From the NCBI GenBank assembly GCA_964555565.1, contig CAZKTF010000005.1, positions 1 through 39,868 of the forward strand: DNA of 39,868 nucleotides, read 5' to 3'. The position numbers and the translations under genes were made by a program. Of the stretch, positions 19,026 to 26,835 are shown piece after piece. The stretch's first letter is position 1, and the number at the start of each line of letters is the position of its first letter. The notes below the pieces were generated by a model. That model worked only from the letters and a program-made list of their open reading frames with translations. It was not told where the DNA came from and made no database searches. The stretch comes from CAZKTF01 sp964555565 (GTDB lineage: Bacteria; Planctomycetota; JAJSAM01; JAKLKS01).

Positions 19026-20752
19026 GTGCCCCCCCCGGGCCGCCAGGGCCGCCGCCTCCTCGGACAGTTCCTCAAGGAGGGCGGGAAGGTCCACGAGGGG
19101 CAGCTGCAGGAGGCGCTCGCGGTCCAGCGCCGCGACGGCGGGCTCCTCGGCGAGGTCATGGTGAAGCTCGGCCACGCCTCCGGGCCCCAGGTCCAGGTGG
19201 CCCTCGGGCGCCAGTCGGGCTTCGAGGCCTGGGACCTGGCGGAGCGCCCCCCGGACCCCGCGGCCGTGGCGCGCCTCGACGCGGGCACGGCCCGGACCTT
19301 CACGATCCTCCCCGTGGCCGTGGAGGGGAACGTCCTCGTCGTCGCCATCGCCGACCCGGCCAACGCCGGGGTCCTCGACGACGTCCGCTTCCTCACGAAC
19401 ATGGAGGCGCGCGCGGTCCTCGCGGACCCCGAGGCCCTGCGGCTGGCCGTCGAGAAGGCCTACGCGGAGAAGGGCGCCGCGAAGCCCGGGGCGGCGGGGG
19501 GCGGCGCAGGGGCGGCGGACCGCGGGGCGCGCCGCCTCGGCGAGGAGGGGCCGACGGCCGTGGACGACGCCGAGTCCATGGCCAACTCGGCGCCGGTCAT
19601 CAAGCTCCTCAACTACGTCCTCGCCCAGGCCATCAAGGACAAGGCCTCGGACGTCCACCTCGAGCCCTTCGAGGGGGAGTTCCGGATCCGCTACCGCGTG
19701 GACGGCGTCCTCTACGAGCTGGAGCCCCCGCCCGCCCACCTCGCCACGGCCCTCATCGCCCGCGTGAAGGTCATGTCCCGGCTGGACATCGCGGAGACCC
19801 GCCTCCCCCAGGACGGGCGCATCGAGCTCTCCATCGAGGGCCGGGCCGTGGACCTCCGCGTCTCCACGCTCCCGACCCTCCACGGCGAGTCCTGCGTGCT
19901 GCGCATCCTCGACCGGACCGTCGTCGCCCTCGACCTCGAGAACGTCGGCCTGCGCGCGGACGACGTGGAGAAGGTCCGCCGATTCCTGCGCCTCCCGCAC
20001 GGGATCATCCTGGTCACGGGGCCCACGGGCTCGGGCAAGACGACGACGCTCTACTCCGCGCTCCGGGAGGCGAACAAGGTCGATACGAAGATCATCACCA
20101 CCGAGGACCCGGTGGAGTACGACATCGAGGGGCTCATCCAGGTCCAGGTGAACGAGGACATCGGGGTCACCTANNNNNNNNNNTCCGGTCGATCCTCCGC
20201 CAGGACCCGGACATGATCCTCGTGGGGGAGATCCGGGACCGCGAGACCGCCCAGATCGCCATCGAGGCCTCGCTCACGGGCCACGTGGTGTTCTCCACCG
20301 TCCACACGAACGACGCCTCCCTGGCCGTGACCCGCATGACGGACATCGGGGTGGAGCCCTTCCTCCTCGCGGCCACGCTCGAGGCCATCATCGCCCAGCG
20401 CCTCGTGCGGCGGATCTGCGCCGAGTGCAAGCTCTACTACGAGCCCACGGACCAGGTCCTCATGGAGCTCGTCCTCACCCCCTCGGACGTCGTGGGGAAG
20501 CGCTTCGCCCGGGGCAAGGGCTGCGAGCGGTGCCACTTCACCGGCTACCGGGGCCGCACCGCGCTGTTCGAGATCCTGACCCTGTCGGAGCCCCTGCGGC
20601 AGCTCATCATGGACGGGGCCCCCACGGCGGACATCCGCAACCGGTCCCGGACGGAGGGGATGCGCACCCTCCGCGAGTCCGGCCTCCTCGCGATCTACGA
20701 CGGCATCACGACGGTGGAGGAGGTCCTGAGGGAGACGATCGAGACGATGTAG
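19026..20752 (+). CDS. PilB/GspE-family assembly ATPase, copy 2 (interrupted by N gap)
   Basis: About 575 residues once the gap is repaired. GTG start 3 bases after the pilT stop. The N-terminal MshEN-like domain (LLGQFLKEGGKVHEGQLQEA) is followed by an Ala/Gly linker and the ATPase core: Walker A GPTGSGKTTT near residue 330, TTEDPVEY, then after the gap MILVGEIRDRETAQ and TGHVVFSTVHTND, and the zinc pairs CAEC and CERC. Ten Ns at 20174-20183 split the frame; the sequence before reads IGVTY and after reads RSILRQDPDM, so the family alignment predicts 11 missing bases. The apparent frameshift is an assembly artefact. Two assembly ATPases flanking one PilT is uncommon. Confidence 0.9.
20174..20183. 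other. Assembly gap (10 N)
   Basis: Ten Ns within the second pilB-like gene. The flanking frames differ by one base, and the conserved segment GVTY-A-x-x-LRSILRQDPD needs 11 bases, so the run length appears to be a placeholder. Confidence 0.95.
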
Positions 20753-20753
20753 T

Positions 20754-20808
20754 GAGGGGTCTGACCTCGTTCGCCTGGCCTGGGCCAGGCGAATGGGGTC
20801 TGACCCCT
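20754..20808. repeat. REP-like palindromic element between pilB-like and pilC genes
   Basis: Two direct copies of GGGGTCTGACC (from 20756 and 20795) flank a perfect inverted repeat, TTCGCCTGGCC - TG - GGCCAGGCGAA (20770-20793). The second copy is itself the palindrome GGGGTC-T-GACCCC (20795-20807). The element starts right at the stop codon of the upstream gene. Short GGGGTC-centred palindromes are known as interspersed repeats, in some genomes linked to REP-associated transposases; no such transposase is in this window. Confidence 0.7.
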
Positions 20809-20910
20809 TGCTCCGCCGGTCCCCGGGATTGCCGCGCCCCGTCCGACGGGTGCGGTTACGATGCCCCGGGAAGGTTTGGAACGAGGGTCCCCCCCGCGAG
20901 AGGGAACACG

Positions 20911-22059
20911 ATGCCCGCGAAGGCGCCCGGGGCGCGCGACACCGCGTTCGGGCCGTCCCGTGCCCAGGCCGCGCCCGGCAAGGGCTTCCGCTTCTTCGAC
21001 GCCGTCAACGACGCCGAGCTGACCCGGTTCACGACCCAGCTCGCGGTCCTCCAGGACGCGGGCCTCCCCATCGTGCGCTGCCTCAAGATCCTCGAGGGGC
21101 AGATGCGCCCGGGGATCTTCAAGCGGACCCTGGTCGGGGTCACCGAGGACGTGGAGGCGGGCTCCCCGCTCAGCGAGGCCCTGGGGAAGCACCCCGCGGT
21201 GTTCGACTCGCTCTACGTGAACATGGTGCGGGCCGGCGAGGCTGGCGGCGTCCTCGACACGATCCTGCTTCGCCTCGCGGAGTTCAAGGAGAAGAGCGTC
21301 CGCCTGCGGAACCGGGTGAAGAGCGCCTCCATCTACCCGGCGGTCGTCCTCACGATGGCCGGCCTCATCCTCCTCGGGATCATCATGTTCGTGATCCCGA
21401 AGTTCGAGGAGATCTTCCGCGAGATCGGGAACCGCAAGCTCGAGATGCCGAAGCTCACGCAGATGATGCAGGGCCTCTCGAGTTGGCTCACCAAGGGCTA
21501 CGGCTGGATCTGGATCGTGGGGGCCGTCCCGCTCCTCTGGATCTCCTTCCGCGCGCTCAAGGTCACGCGGGGCGGCCGTCGCGCCTTCGACGGCTTCAAG
21601 CTCCGCGCGCCCATCTTCGGGAACATCGTCCGCAAGACGCTCGTCGCGCGCTTCTCCCGGACCTTCGGGACCCTCATCTCCTCGGGCGTGCCCATCCTCC
21701 AGGCGCTCGACATCGTCCGCGGGGCCATCGACAACGTGGTCTTCCAGTCCGCCATCGACAAGGTCCGCGACTCGATCCGCGAGGGCGAGGGGATCGCGGG
21801 CCCCCTCGGGGCCTCCCGCATCTTCGACGACATCGTGGTGAACATGGTGGACGTCGGGGAGGAGACGGGCGAGCTGGACAAGATGCTCATCAAGGTCGCG
21901 GACAACTACGACGAGGAGGTGGACAACGCGGTCAACAGCCTCGTGTCCATCCTCCAGCCCCTCCTCATCCTCATCCTCGGCGGCGCGGTCTTCGTCATCG
22001 TGCTGAGCGTCTTCCTCCCGATGCTCCAGCTCATCGAGACCCTGGGCGGAGGACGTTAG
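20911..22059 (+). CDS. pilC: Type IV pilus inner-membrane platform protein PilC
   Basis: 382 residues from an ATG with GAGAGGGA upstream. It has two T2SSF domains: FTTQLAVLQDAGLPIVRCL (residues 40-58) and FSRTFGTLISSGVPILQAL in the second half, each with the conserved GxPI turn. Membrane segments lie at about 143-163, 198-214 and 345-372. PilC forms the rotor-like platform in the inner membrane that is turned by PilB and PilT, so it is the natural partner of the three ATPases upstream. It is separated from them by a 158-base gap that holds the REP-like element. No pilin, PilM-Q or prepilin peptidase gene is in the window. Confidence 0.96.
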   Translation: MPAKAPGARDTAFGPSRAQAAPGKGFRFFDAVNDAELTRFTTQLAVLQDAGLPIVRCLKILEGQMRPGIFKRTLVGVTEDVEAGSPLSEALGKHPAVFDSLYVNMVRAGEAGGVLDTILLRLAEFKEKSVRLRNRVKSASIYPAVVLTMAGLILLGIIMFVIPKFEEIFREIGNRKLEMPKLTQMMQGLSSWLTKGYGWIWIVGAVPLLWISFRALKVTRGGRRAFDGFKLRAPIFGNIVRKTLVARFSRTFGTLISSGVPILQALDIVRGAIDNVVFQSAIDKVRDSIREGEGIAGPLGASRIFDDIVVNMVDVGEETGELDKMLIKVADNYDEEVDNAVNSLVSILQPLLILILGGAVFVIVLSVFLPMLQLIETLGGGR

Positions 22060-22141
22060 AGGCCCGGCCACGGAAGGCGTCTCCCTCCGGACCCGGATCC
22101 TCGCGGCGGGGACCCTCGTCCAGCTCGCGGCCCTCCTCGTC

Positions 22142-23488
22142 GTGCTCGGGGCCCTCTTCGTGGACGCCCGGACCCGCGACGAGCAGAACCGCAAGGTCCC
22201 CGGGATGATGCGGGCGCTCACCGCGGAGTGGGCCTCCCGCACCGACCCCGAGGACCTCGCCCGCGTCCTCCCCTCCTACGAGTTCGTGGAGGCCGCGGCC
22301 TCGCTCTCCGCGGACAACGAGTTCCGCCCCATCCGCCGCGACCCGCGGCTCTCCCAGGCCCGCGTGACCGCGCTGGCCGACCGGGCCCGCGAGACCGGGG
22401 CCCCCGCGGGGGAGGGGGACGAGGTGGCGATCCCGGTCTTCCGCGAGGGGAAGTTCGTGCGGGCGGTCTACATCCGGTTCGTGCCGCCGCCCCCGAGCGC
22501 CTTCGAGCCCCTCAAGGCCGTCTACCTCATCCTCCTCCTGGGCGCCGCCGCCGGCGTGGCCGCCACGACCTGGGTGCTGCGCCGCCGGGTCCTCGCCCCG
22601 CTGGCCGAGGTGGAGGAGGCGGCCCGCCGGGTGGCCCGCGGGGACTACGCGACCCCGGTGCGGGTCCCGGAGGGGGAGGACGAGATCGCCACCGTGGCCT
22701 CCTCCTTCAACGCCATGATGCGCGAGGTCTCGGCCTACCGGCAGGATCTGGAGGCGCGGGTCGGCCAGGCCACGAAGAAGATGCGCCAGGCGGAGCGGAA
22801 CCTGGTCACCGCGCAGCGCCTCGTCGCCATGGGCACCCTGGCCGCGGGGATCGCCCACGAGATCAACAACCCGCTCGGCGGGATGGTGAACGCGGCCCGC
22901 AGCCTCCGGCGCGCCGACCTCCCGCCGGAGAAGCGGGAGGAGTACCTGGCGCTGGTGGAGGACGGGCTGGAGCGCGTCGGGCAGACGGTCCAGAAGGTCC
23001 TCCAGTTCTCCCCGCACCGCGTCTCCCCGCAGGCCTGCGACCTGGCGCGGGTGGCGGAGCGGGCGCTCGCCCTGGCGAGCCACAGGGTCGAGGAGGCGAA
23101 GGCCCGGGTCACGGTCCAGTTCCCCGACGGGGGGCTCCCGGTCTTCGGGGACCCCTACGAGCTCCAGCAGGTGGTCCTGAACCTCCTCGTGAACGCGGCC
23201 GACGCCGTGGCCGAGGCGGGGCGGCCGGAGCGCCGGATCGCGCTCCGGGGTTCCCTCGAGGAGGCCGAGGTCCGGCTGGCGGTGGAGGACGACGGGGTCG
23301 GGATGACGGAGGAGCAGGTGGCCAAGGCCTTCGACCTCTTCTTCTCGACGAAGGAGGTGGGCCGGGGGAGCGGGCTCGGGCTCTCGATCGCCCACAGCGT
23401 GGTCGAGAGCCACGGGGGCAAGGTCGTCATCCGCTCGAAGCGGGGCGTGGGCACGACGGTCGAGATCGTGCTGCCGCTTTCGAGGTGA
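22142..23488 (+). CDS. Membrane sensor histidine kinase (start probably further upstream)
   Basis: 448 residues from the first ordinary start (GTG 22142). A sensor region (about 10-120) is followed by a membrane segment at 126-147, a HAMP domain (148-200), the H-box AAGIAHEINNPLGG with His239, N-box ELQQVVLNLLVNAADAV, G1 EDDGVGMTEEQ and G2 GRGSGLGLSIAHSVVESHGG. The H-box places it near the NtrB/ZraS type. The same frame is open upstream and encodes SLRTRILAAGTLVQLAALLV, a clear first membrane segment, but without ATG, GTG or TTG. ACG at 22070 has AGAGG 7 bases before it and is the likeliest true start. No response regulator gene is adjacent. It follows pilC by about 10-80 bases. Confidence 0.9.
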   Translation: MLGALFVDARTRDEQNRKVPGMMRALTAEWASRTDPEDLARVLPSYEFVEAAASLSADNEFRPIRRDPRLSQARVTALADRARETGAPAGEGDEVAIPVFREGKFVRAVYIRFVPPPPSAFEPLKAVYLILLLGAAAGVAATTWVLRRRVLAPLAEVEEAARRVARGDYATPVRVPEGEDEIATVASSFNAMMREVSAYRQDLEARVGQATKKMRQAERNLVTAQRLVAMGTLAAGIAHEINNPLGGMVNAARSLRRADLPPEKREEYLALVEDGLERVGQTVQKVLQFSPHRVSPQACDLARVAERALALASHRVEEAKARVTVQFPDGGLPVFGDPYELQQVVLNLLVNAADAVAEAGRPERRIALRGSLEEAEVRLAVEDDGVGMTEEQVAKAFDLFFSTKEVGRGSGLGLSIAHSVVESHGGKVVIRSKRGVGTTVEIVLPLSR

Positions 23489-23518
23489 GAGCGTGCTAGG
23501 ATTTTGGCGGAGGTGCCC

Positions 23519-23986
23519 ATGGCGTTCACCGAGAGCTTCTACCGCGTCGGGTTCGTGGCCGCGCTGTCCGCCGCGGCCTTCTTCGCCGGTCTTTCCCTGT
23601 CCGGGAGGCCCCGGGAGGCGCTGGGGCAGTCGGTCCCCGGGGGCGGCGGCGCGTCCATGCCCGGGGCGCGCTCGGCCGGGGGCGGGACGGCGGACAGCAA
23701 CGGGAAGATGATCGCCGTGACCGGGACCTCGCCCACGGGCGCCGCGGTGCTCTACCTGGTCGATACGGAACTCAAGCGGCTGTGCGTCTACCAGGCGAGC
23801 GGGAAAAACATTGAGCTGGTCGCCGCGCGCAATATAGAGTGGGACCTGAAGTTGGAGTCGTACCGCGACACCTCGGCCGACGAGGTGCAGGTGTCGAACC
23901 TGCGCGCGGCCTGGCTCCGGCAGCACGGCGGCAAAGGTGCGGACGCCGGCAAGGACGGCGGCGCACCGGGCGACGGCAAGAAGTGA
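23519..23986 (+). CDS. Small membrane-anchored protein of unknown function
   Basis: 155 residues from an ATG with GGCGGAGG 6 bases upstream. Residues 10-28 (VGFVAALSAAAFFAGLSLS) form a single membrane anchor or uncleaved signal. A Gly/Ala/Ser linker follows (30-65), then a compact domain beginning MIAVTGTSPTGAAVLYLVD and ending ARNIEWDLKLESYRD. The tail is Lys/Gly/Asp-rich. I have the impression this domain is shared by hypothetical proteins of Planctomycetota and relatives, but it has no named function that I know. An earlier in-frame TTG (23504) is less likely because it overlaps the ribosome-binding site. Confidence 0.8.
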   Translation: MAFTESFYRVGFVAALSAAAFFAGLSLSGRPREALGQSVPGGGGASMPGARSAGGGTADSNGKMIAVTGTSPTGAAVLYLVDTELKRLCVYQASGKNIELVAARNIEWDLKLESYRDTSADEVQVSNLRAAWLRQHGGKGADAGKDGGAPGDGKK

Positions 23987-24013
23987 GGCGTCCTCGGACA
24001 AGGAGGAGGCGCG

Positions 24014-24667
24014 ATGCCGAAGAGTGGCGAGTTTTACTCGTTCGACGAGGTGCTGCGCCGCCTGAACATCGACGACCAGAAGCTGAAGAAGATGGTCTCC
24101 GAGGGCGAGATCCGGGCCTTCCGCGAGGGCTCCGAGATGAAGTTCCGGCGCTCGGACATCGACGGCATCAAGGGCAAGAAGCCCGGGAGCGAGGACGCCA
24201 CGGCGGCCATCGACCTCGCCGCCGGCGGGTCCGGCGCCTCCGAGACCCTCACCGACGACCTCATCTTCGACGAGGGGGACGAGGTTGCCGGCCAGGAGTC
24301 GGGGATGGCCACGGCCGAGATCTCCTCGCAGGACACCTTCGTGGACGAGGGCGTCGGGATGTCCACGGAGCCGCTCGAGGACGCCGGGGACAGGACCATG
24401 CCCGCGGAGCCCGCGGGCAAGAAGGCCGGGGGGAGGAAGGGCGGCGGGATGCCCTCCGCCAAGCCGGCCACGCCGCGGCGCGCCCCGGTGGAGGAGGAGC
24501 AGGGGATCGAGGTGGGCTGGGCCGCGGCCCTCACCCTCGGCGCCCTCGTCCTCCTCGGCGGGATGTTCGTCGCCATGGACGTCGCGAAGGCCAACGCCGC
24601 CAACTCTCACGCCGGCAACTTCGCGAAGTGGGTCGGGGAGACGTTCGGGGGCGAAATCAAGAAGTAG
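24014..24667 (+). CDS. HTH (excisionase/MerR-like) protein with C-terminal membrane anchor
   Basis: 217 residues with a strong AGGAGGAGG upstream. Residues 7-55 match the winged HTH_17 type: FYSFDEVLRRLNIDDQKLKK, then GEIRAFREGSEMKFRRSDID. A long acidic, Ser/Thr-containing, probably disordered linker follows (57-130), then a basic Gly/Lys/Pro stretch (135-158). A single membrane helix lies at 168-190 (GWAAALTLGALVLLGGMFVA), with a short tail. The DNA-binding domain would face the cytoplasm, so this may be a membrane-tethered regulator or a DNA-to-membrane anchor. The domain may instead bind protein, because the HTH_17 fold is sometimes reused. It lies between the small membrane protein and the OmpA lipoprotein, on the same strand. 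Confidence 0.85.
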   Translation: MPKSGEFYSFDEVLRRLNIDDQKLKKMVSEGEIRAFREGSEMKFRRSDIDGIKGKKPGSEDATAAIDLAAGGSGASETLTDDLIFDEGDEVAGQESGMATAEISSQDTFVDEGVGMSTEPLEDAGDRTMPAEPAGKKAGGRKGGGMPSAKPATPRRAPVEEEQGIEVGWAAALTLGALVLLGGMFVAMDVAKANAANSHAGNFAKWVGETFGGEIKK

Positions 24668-24700
24668 GCTCCCGACCGTCCCGCAGCAGGAGATCCCCCC

Positions 24701-25435
24701 ATGATCCGAACCGGGCGCGTCCCCCCGCCCGCGGTCCGTCTCCTCCCCCCGGGCGGGGCCGCGCTCCTCGCGGGCCTGTTCGCCGCCGGGTGCCAGGCGC
24801 CGGACTACGACCGCGCCATGGAGCAGGTCCACAACCTGGACGGCGTCGTGGCGGCACAGAGGTCCAAGCTCGACGAGCTGAGGGCCCGCGTCTCCGGGGC
24901 GGAGGTCCAGCGCGACGGCGCCCTGGCCGAGGCCGAGCGGCTGCGCATGTCCGACGCCGGGTACCGGGAGGCGAGGGACCGCCTCGAGAAGCGGCTGCAG
25001 GAGCTGGAGGCCGCGTTCCCGGCGGGGGGCGACGAGTCCGTCACGATCGAGAAGGTCGGGACGGGGTACAAGTTCGTCGTCCAGGGCGAGGTCCTCTTCG
25101 GGAGCGGCGAGGCGGAGCTCACCGAGGAGGGCCGGGCCACGATGAAGAAGATCGCCGAGGCCCTCAAGGGCCGCCCCGAGTCGGTCCGCGTCGAGGGGCA
25201 CACCGACAACCGCCCCGTCTCGCGGGCGGAGACGATGAAGCGCTTCCCCCTCGGCAACCTGGACCTCTCGCTCGCCCGCGCGCTCCACGCGGCCGACGCC
25301 CTCCTGCGCGAGGGGGTCGAGGCGAAGAGGGTCTCCTGCGCGGGATACGGGGAGCACCGGCCCCGGGCGGACAACGGCACGGACGAGGGGCGGCGCCGCA
25401 ACCGCCGCGTGGAGATCCTCGTCGGCGTGGAATGA
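24701..25435 (+). CDS. OmpA-family peptidoglycan-binding lipoprotein
   Basis: 244 residues. The signal ends LLAGLFAAGC, giving lipidated Cys31. Residues about 37-105 form a coiled coil (AQRSKLDELRARVSGAEVQR region). The C-terminal OmpA domain (118-244) has FVVQGEVLFGSGEAELTEEG, VEGHTDNRPV with the diaminopimelate-binding Asp, LSLARALHAADALL and a final RRRNRRVEI. Such proteins tether the outer membrane to peptidoglycan, as Pal or the MotB C-terminal domain do. This supports a Gram-negative envelope. The stop overlaps the next gene (ATGA). Confidence 0.93.
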   Translation: MIRTGRVPPPAVRLLPPGGAALLAGLFAAGCQAPDYDRAMEQVHNLDGVVAAQRSKLDELRARVSGAEVQRDGALAEAERLRMSDAGYREARDRLEKRLQELEAAFPAGGDESVTIEKVGTGYKFVVQGEVLFGSGEAELTEEGRATMKKIAEALKGRPESVRVEGHTDNRPVSRAETMKRFPLGNLDLSLARALHAADALLREGVEAKRVSCAGYGEHRPRADNGTDEGRRRNRRVEILVGVE

Positions 25436-25986
25436 CCGCCGACGACCGCGCCGCCGTCCTCGCCTACGCGCGGCGCGCGGTCGAGACGGCCGTCCGCACC
25501 GGCGCCCCCGACCCTGCCCCTCCGTCCGACGGCCCCTTCGCGGCGCCCGCGAGCCTCTTCGTGACGCTGCGCGCGCGGGGGGGCGACCTCCGGGGCTGCA
25601 TCGGGAACCTCGACCGCGGCCGCCCGCTCGGGGGGGCGCTCGCCGCCATGGCCGCCGCCGCGTCGCGGGAGGACCCGAGGTTCGCGCCGGTCCGGCCCGA
25701 GGAGCTCGCCGGCCTGGAGCTGGAGGTCTCCCTCCTGGGGCCCTTCGTCCGGAGCGCCCGCCCGCGCGAGGAGATCGCCGTCGGGACCCACGGGGTCCAG
25801 CTCCGGCTCGGGGGCCGCTCGGGGCTCCTGCTCCCCCAGGTCGCCCTGGAGCACGGGCTCGGACCCGAGGGGTTCCTCGAGGCGGCGTGCCGGAAGGCCG
25901 GCCTCGCCCCGGGCGCCTGGAGGGAGGCGGGCGCCGAGGTCTGGCTCTTCACGGCTGAGGTCCTGGGGCCCGTGGCGGTCCTCTGA
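25432..25986 (+). CDS. amrA: AMMECR1-domain protein (AmmeMemoRadiSam protein A type)
   Basis: 184 residues, covering the whole AMMECR1 domain. The signature LRGCIGNL is at 53-60 and the SREDPRFAPVRPEELAGLEL segment follows. The second half has LEVSLLGPF, GTHGVQLRLGGRSGLLLPQV and a WLF...EV end. The family's reaction is unknown; it is usually found with a Memo-family protein and a radical SAM protein. Neither is next to it: its neighbours are the OmpA lipoprotein (four-base overlap) and radC. The symbol follows the AmmeMemoRadiSam naming and should be taken as family-level. Confidence 0.9.
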   Translation: MTADDRAAVLAYARRAVETAVRTGAPDPAPPSDGPFAAPASLFVTLRARGGDLRGCIGNLDRGRPLGGALAAMAAAASREDPRFAPVRPEELAGLELEVSLLGPFVRSARPREEIAVGTHGVQLRLGGRSGLLLPQVALEHGLGPEGFLEAACRKAGLAPGAWREAGAEVWLFTAEVLGPVAVL

Positions 25987-26112
25987 CCCCGGCCCCGTCG
26001 TGGCTCAGGGCTCAGGGCCCCGGGCCCAGGGCGCCTCTCGTCTTCGAGTAACCCCCCCTGCGCCCAAGTTCATGGGTGCGTCGCTCCCCGCCGCAGGGTC
26101 GCAGGAGGTCCC

Positions 26113-26826
26113 GTGGAAACCGCCTTCGCCGTCCCGCCCGAGGAGCGCCCGCGCGAGAAGCTCCTCGCGCGCGGGCCCGATGCGCTCTCGCCCGCCGAGC
26201 ACCTGGCCCTCCTCCTCGGGACCGGCGTCCCCGGGTCGAGCGCCCTCGAGGTGGCCCAGCGTCTCCTCGAGGCGGTGGGCGGCCTCCGCCGGCTCTCCAC
26301 CCGCAACGCCCGCGAGGTGGCCGCCGTCCGCGGGGTGGGGGAGGTCCGCGCGACGCGCATCCTCGCGGCCTTCGCCCTCGGGCGCGCGGTGGCCGGACAG
26401 GGGCTCGTGGCCGGGGCCCGCTTCCGCACGGGGGCCGACATCTTCCGCCACTTTCACGGGCGGCTCCGCGACCTCAGGAAGGAGCAGTTCTGGACGATCA
26501 TCCTGGACGGCAAGAACCGCGTCGTCCGCGAGGAGCGGGTGAGCGAGGGGAGCCTCACGGCCTCCCTCGTCCACCCGCGCGAGGTCTTCTGCCCGGCCAT
26601 CCGCGAGTCGGCCGGCGCGCTGGTCTTCGTCCACAACCACCCCTCGGGGGACCCCACCCCCTCGGTCGAGGACGTCGAGATCACGCGCCGGCTCTGCGCC
26701 GTGGCGGACCTCGTGGGGATCCGGGTCCTCGACCACGTCGTGGTGGGGGACGGGGCCTACGTCTCGTTCCTGGAGCGGGGGCTCCTGGCCCCGGCGCCGG
26801 TCGTGCGTGGAGGACCCGCGAGGTAG
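26113..26826 (+). CDS. radC: RadC / JAB1-MPN+ domain protein
   Basis: 237 residues from a GTG with AGGAGG 5 bases upstream. A helix-hairpin-helix (VRGVGEVRATRILAAF, 72-87) precedes the JAMM metalloprotease-like domain, with VFVHNHPSGDPTPSVED holding H174, H176, S184 and D187 as metal ligands. The N-terminus RPREKLLARGPDALSPAEHL is standard. RadC was named for DNA repair but its molecular role is uncertain; the metal site is intact here. The 126-base gap before it holds only GC-rich repeats such as GGGCTCAGGGC, without clear structure. The next gene begins 9 bases after the stop. Confidence 0.95.
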   Translation: METAFAVPPEERPREKLLARGPDALSPAEHLALLLGTGVPGSSALEVAQRLLEAVGGLRRLSTRNAREVAAVRGVGEVRATRILAAFALGRAVAGQGLVAGARFRTGADIFRHFHGRLRDLRKEQFWTIILDGKNRVVREERVSEGSLTASLVHPREVFCPAIRESAGALVFVHNHPSGDPTPSVEDVEITRRLCAVADLVGIRVLDHVVVGDGAYVSFLERGLLAPAPVVRGGPAR

Positions 26827-26835
26827 GATCCGGTC

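Noticed and set aside
20174..20183. True frameshift making the second pilB-like gene a pseudogene
   Set aside because: The break coincides exactly with the N run, and both halves keep all conserved motifs.
22031..25357. 1108-codon open frame on the minus strand
   Set aside because: Antisense shadow across the kinase, two small membrane protein genes and the OmpA lipoprotein. It crosses several real gene boundaries and has no family signature.
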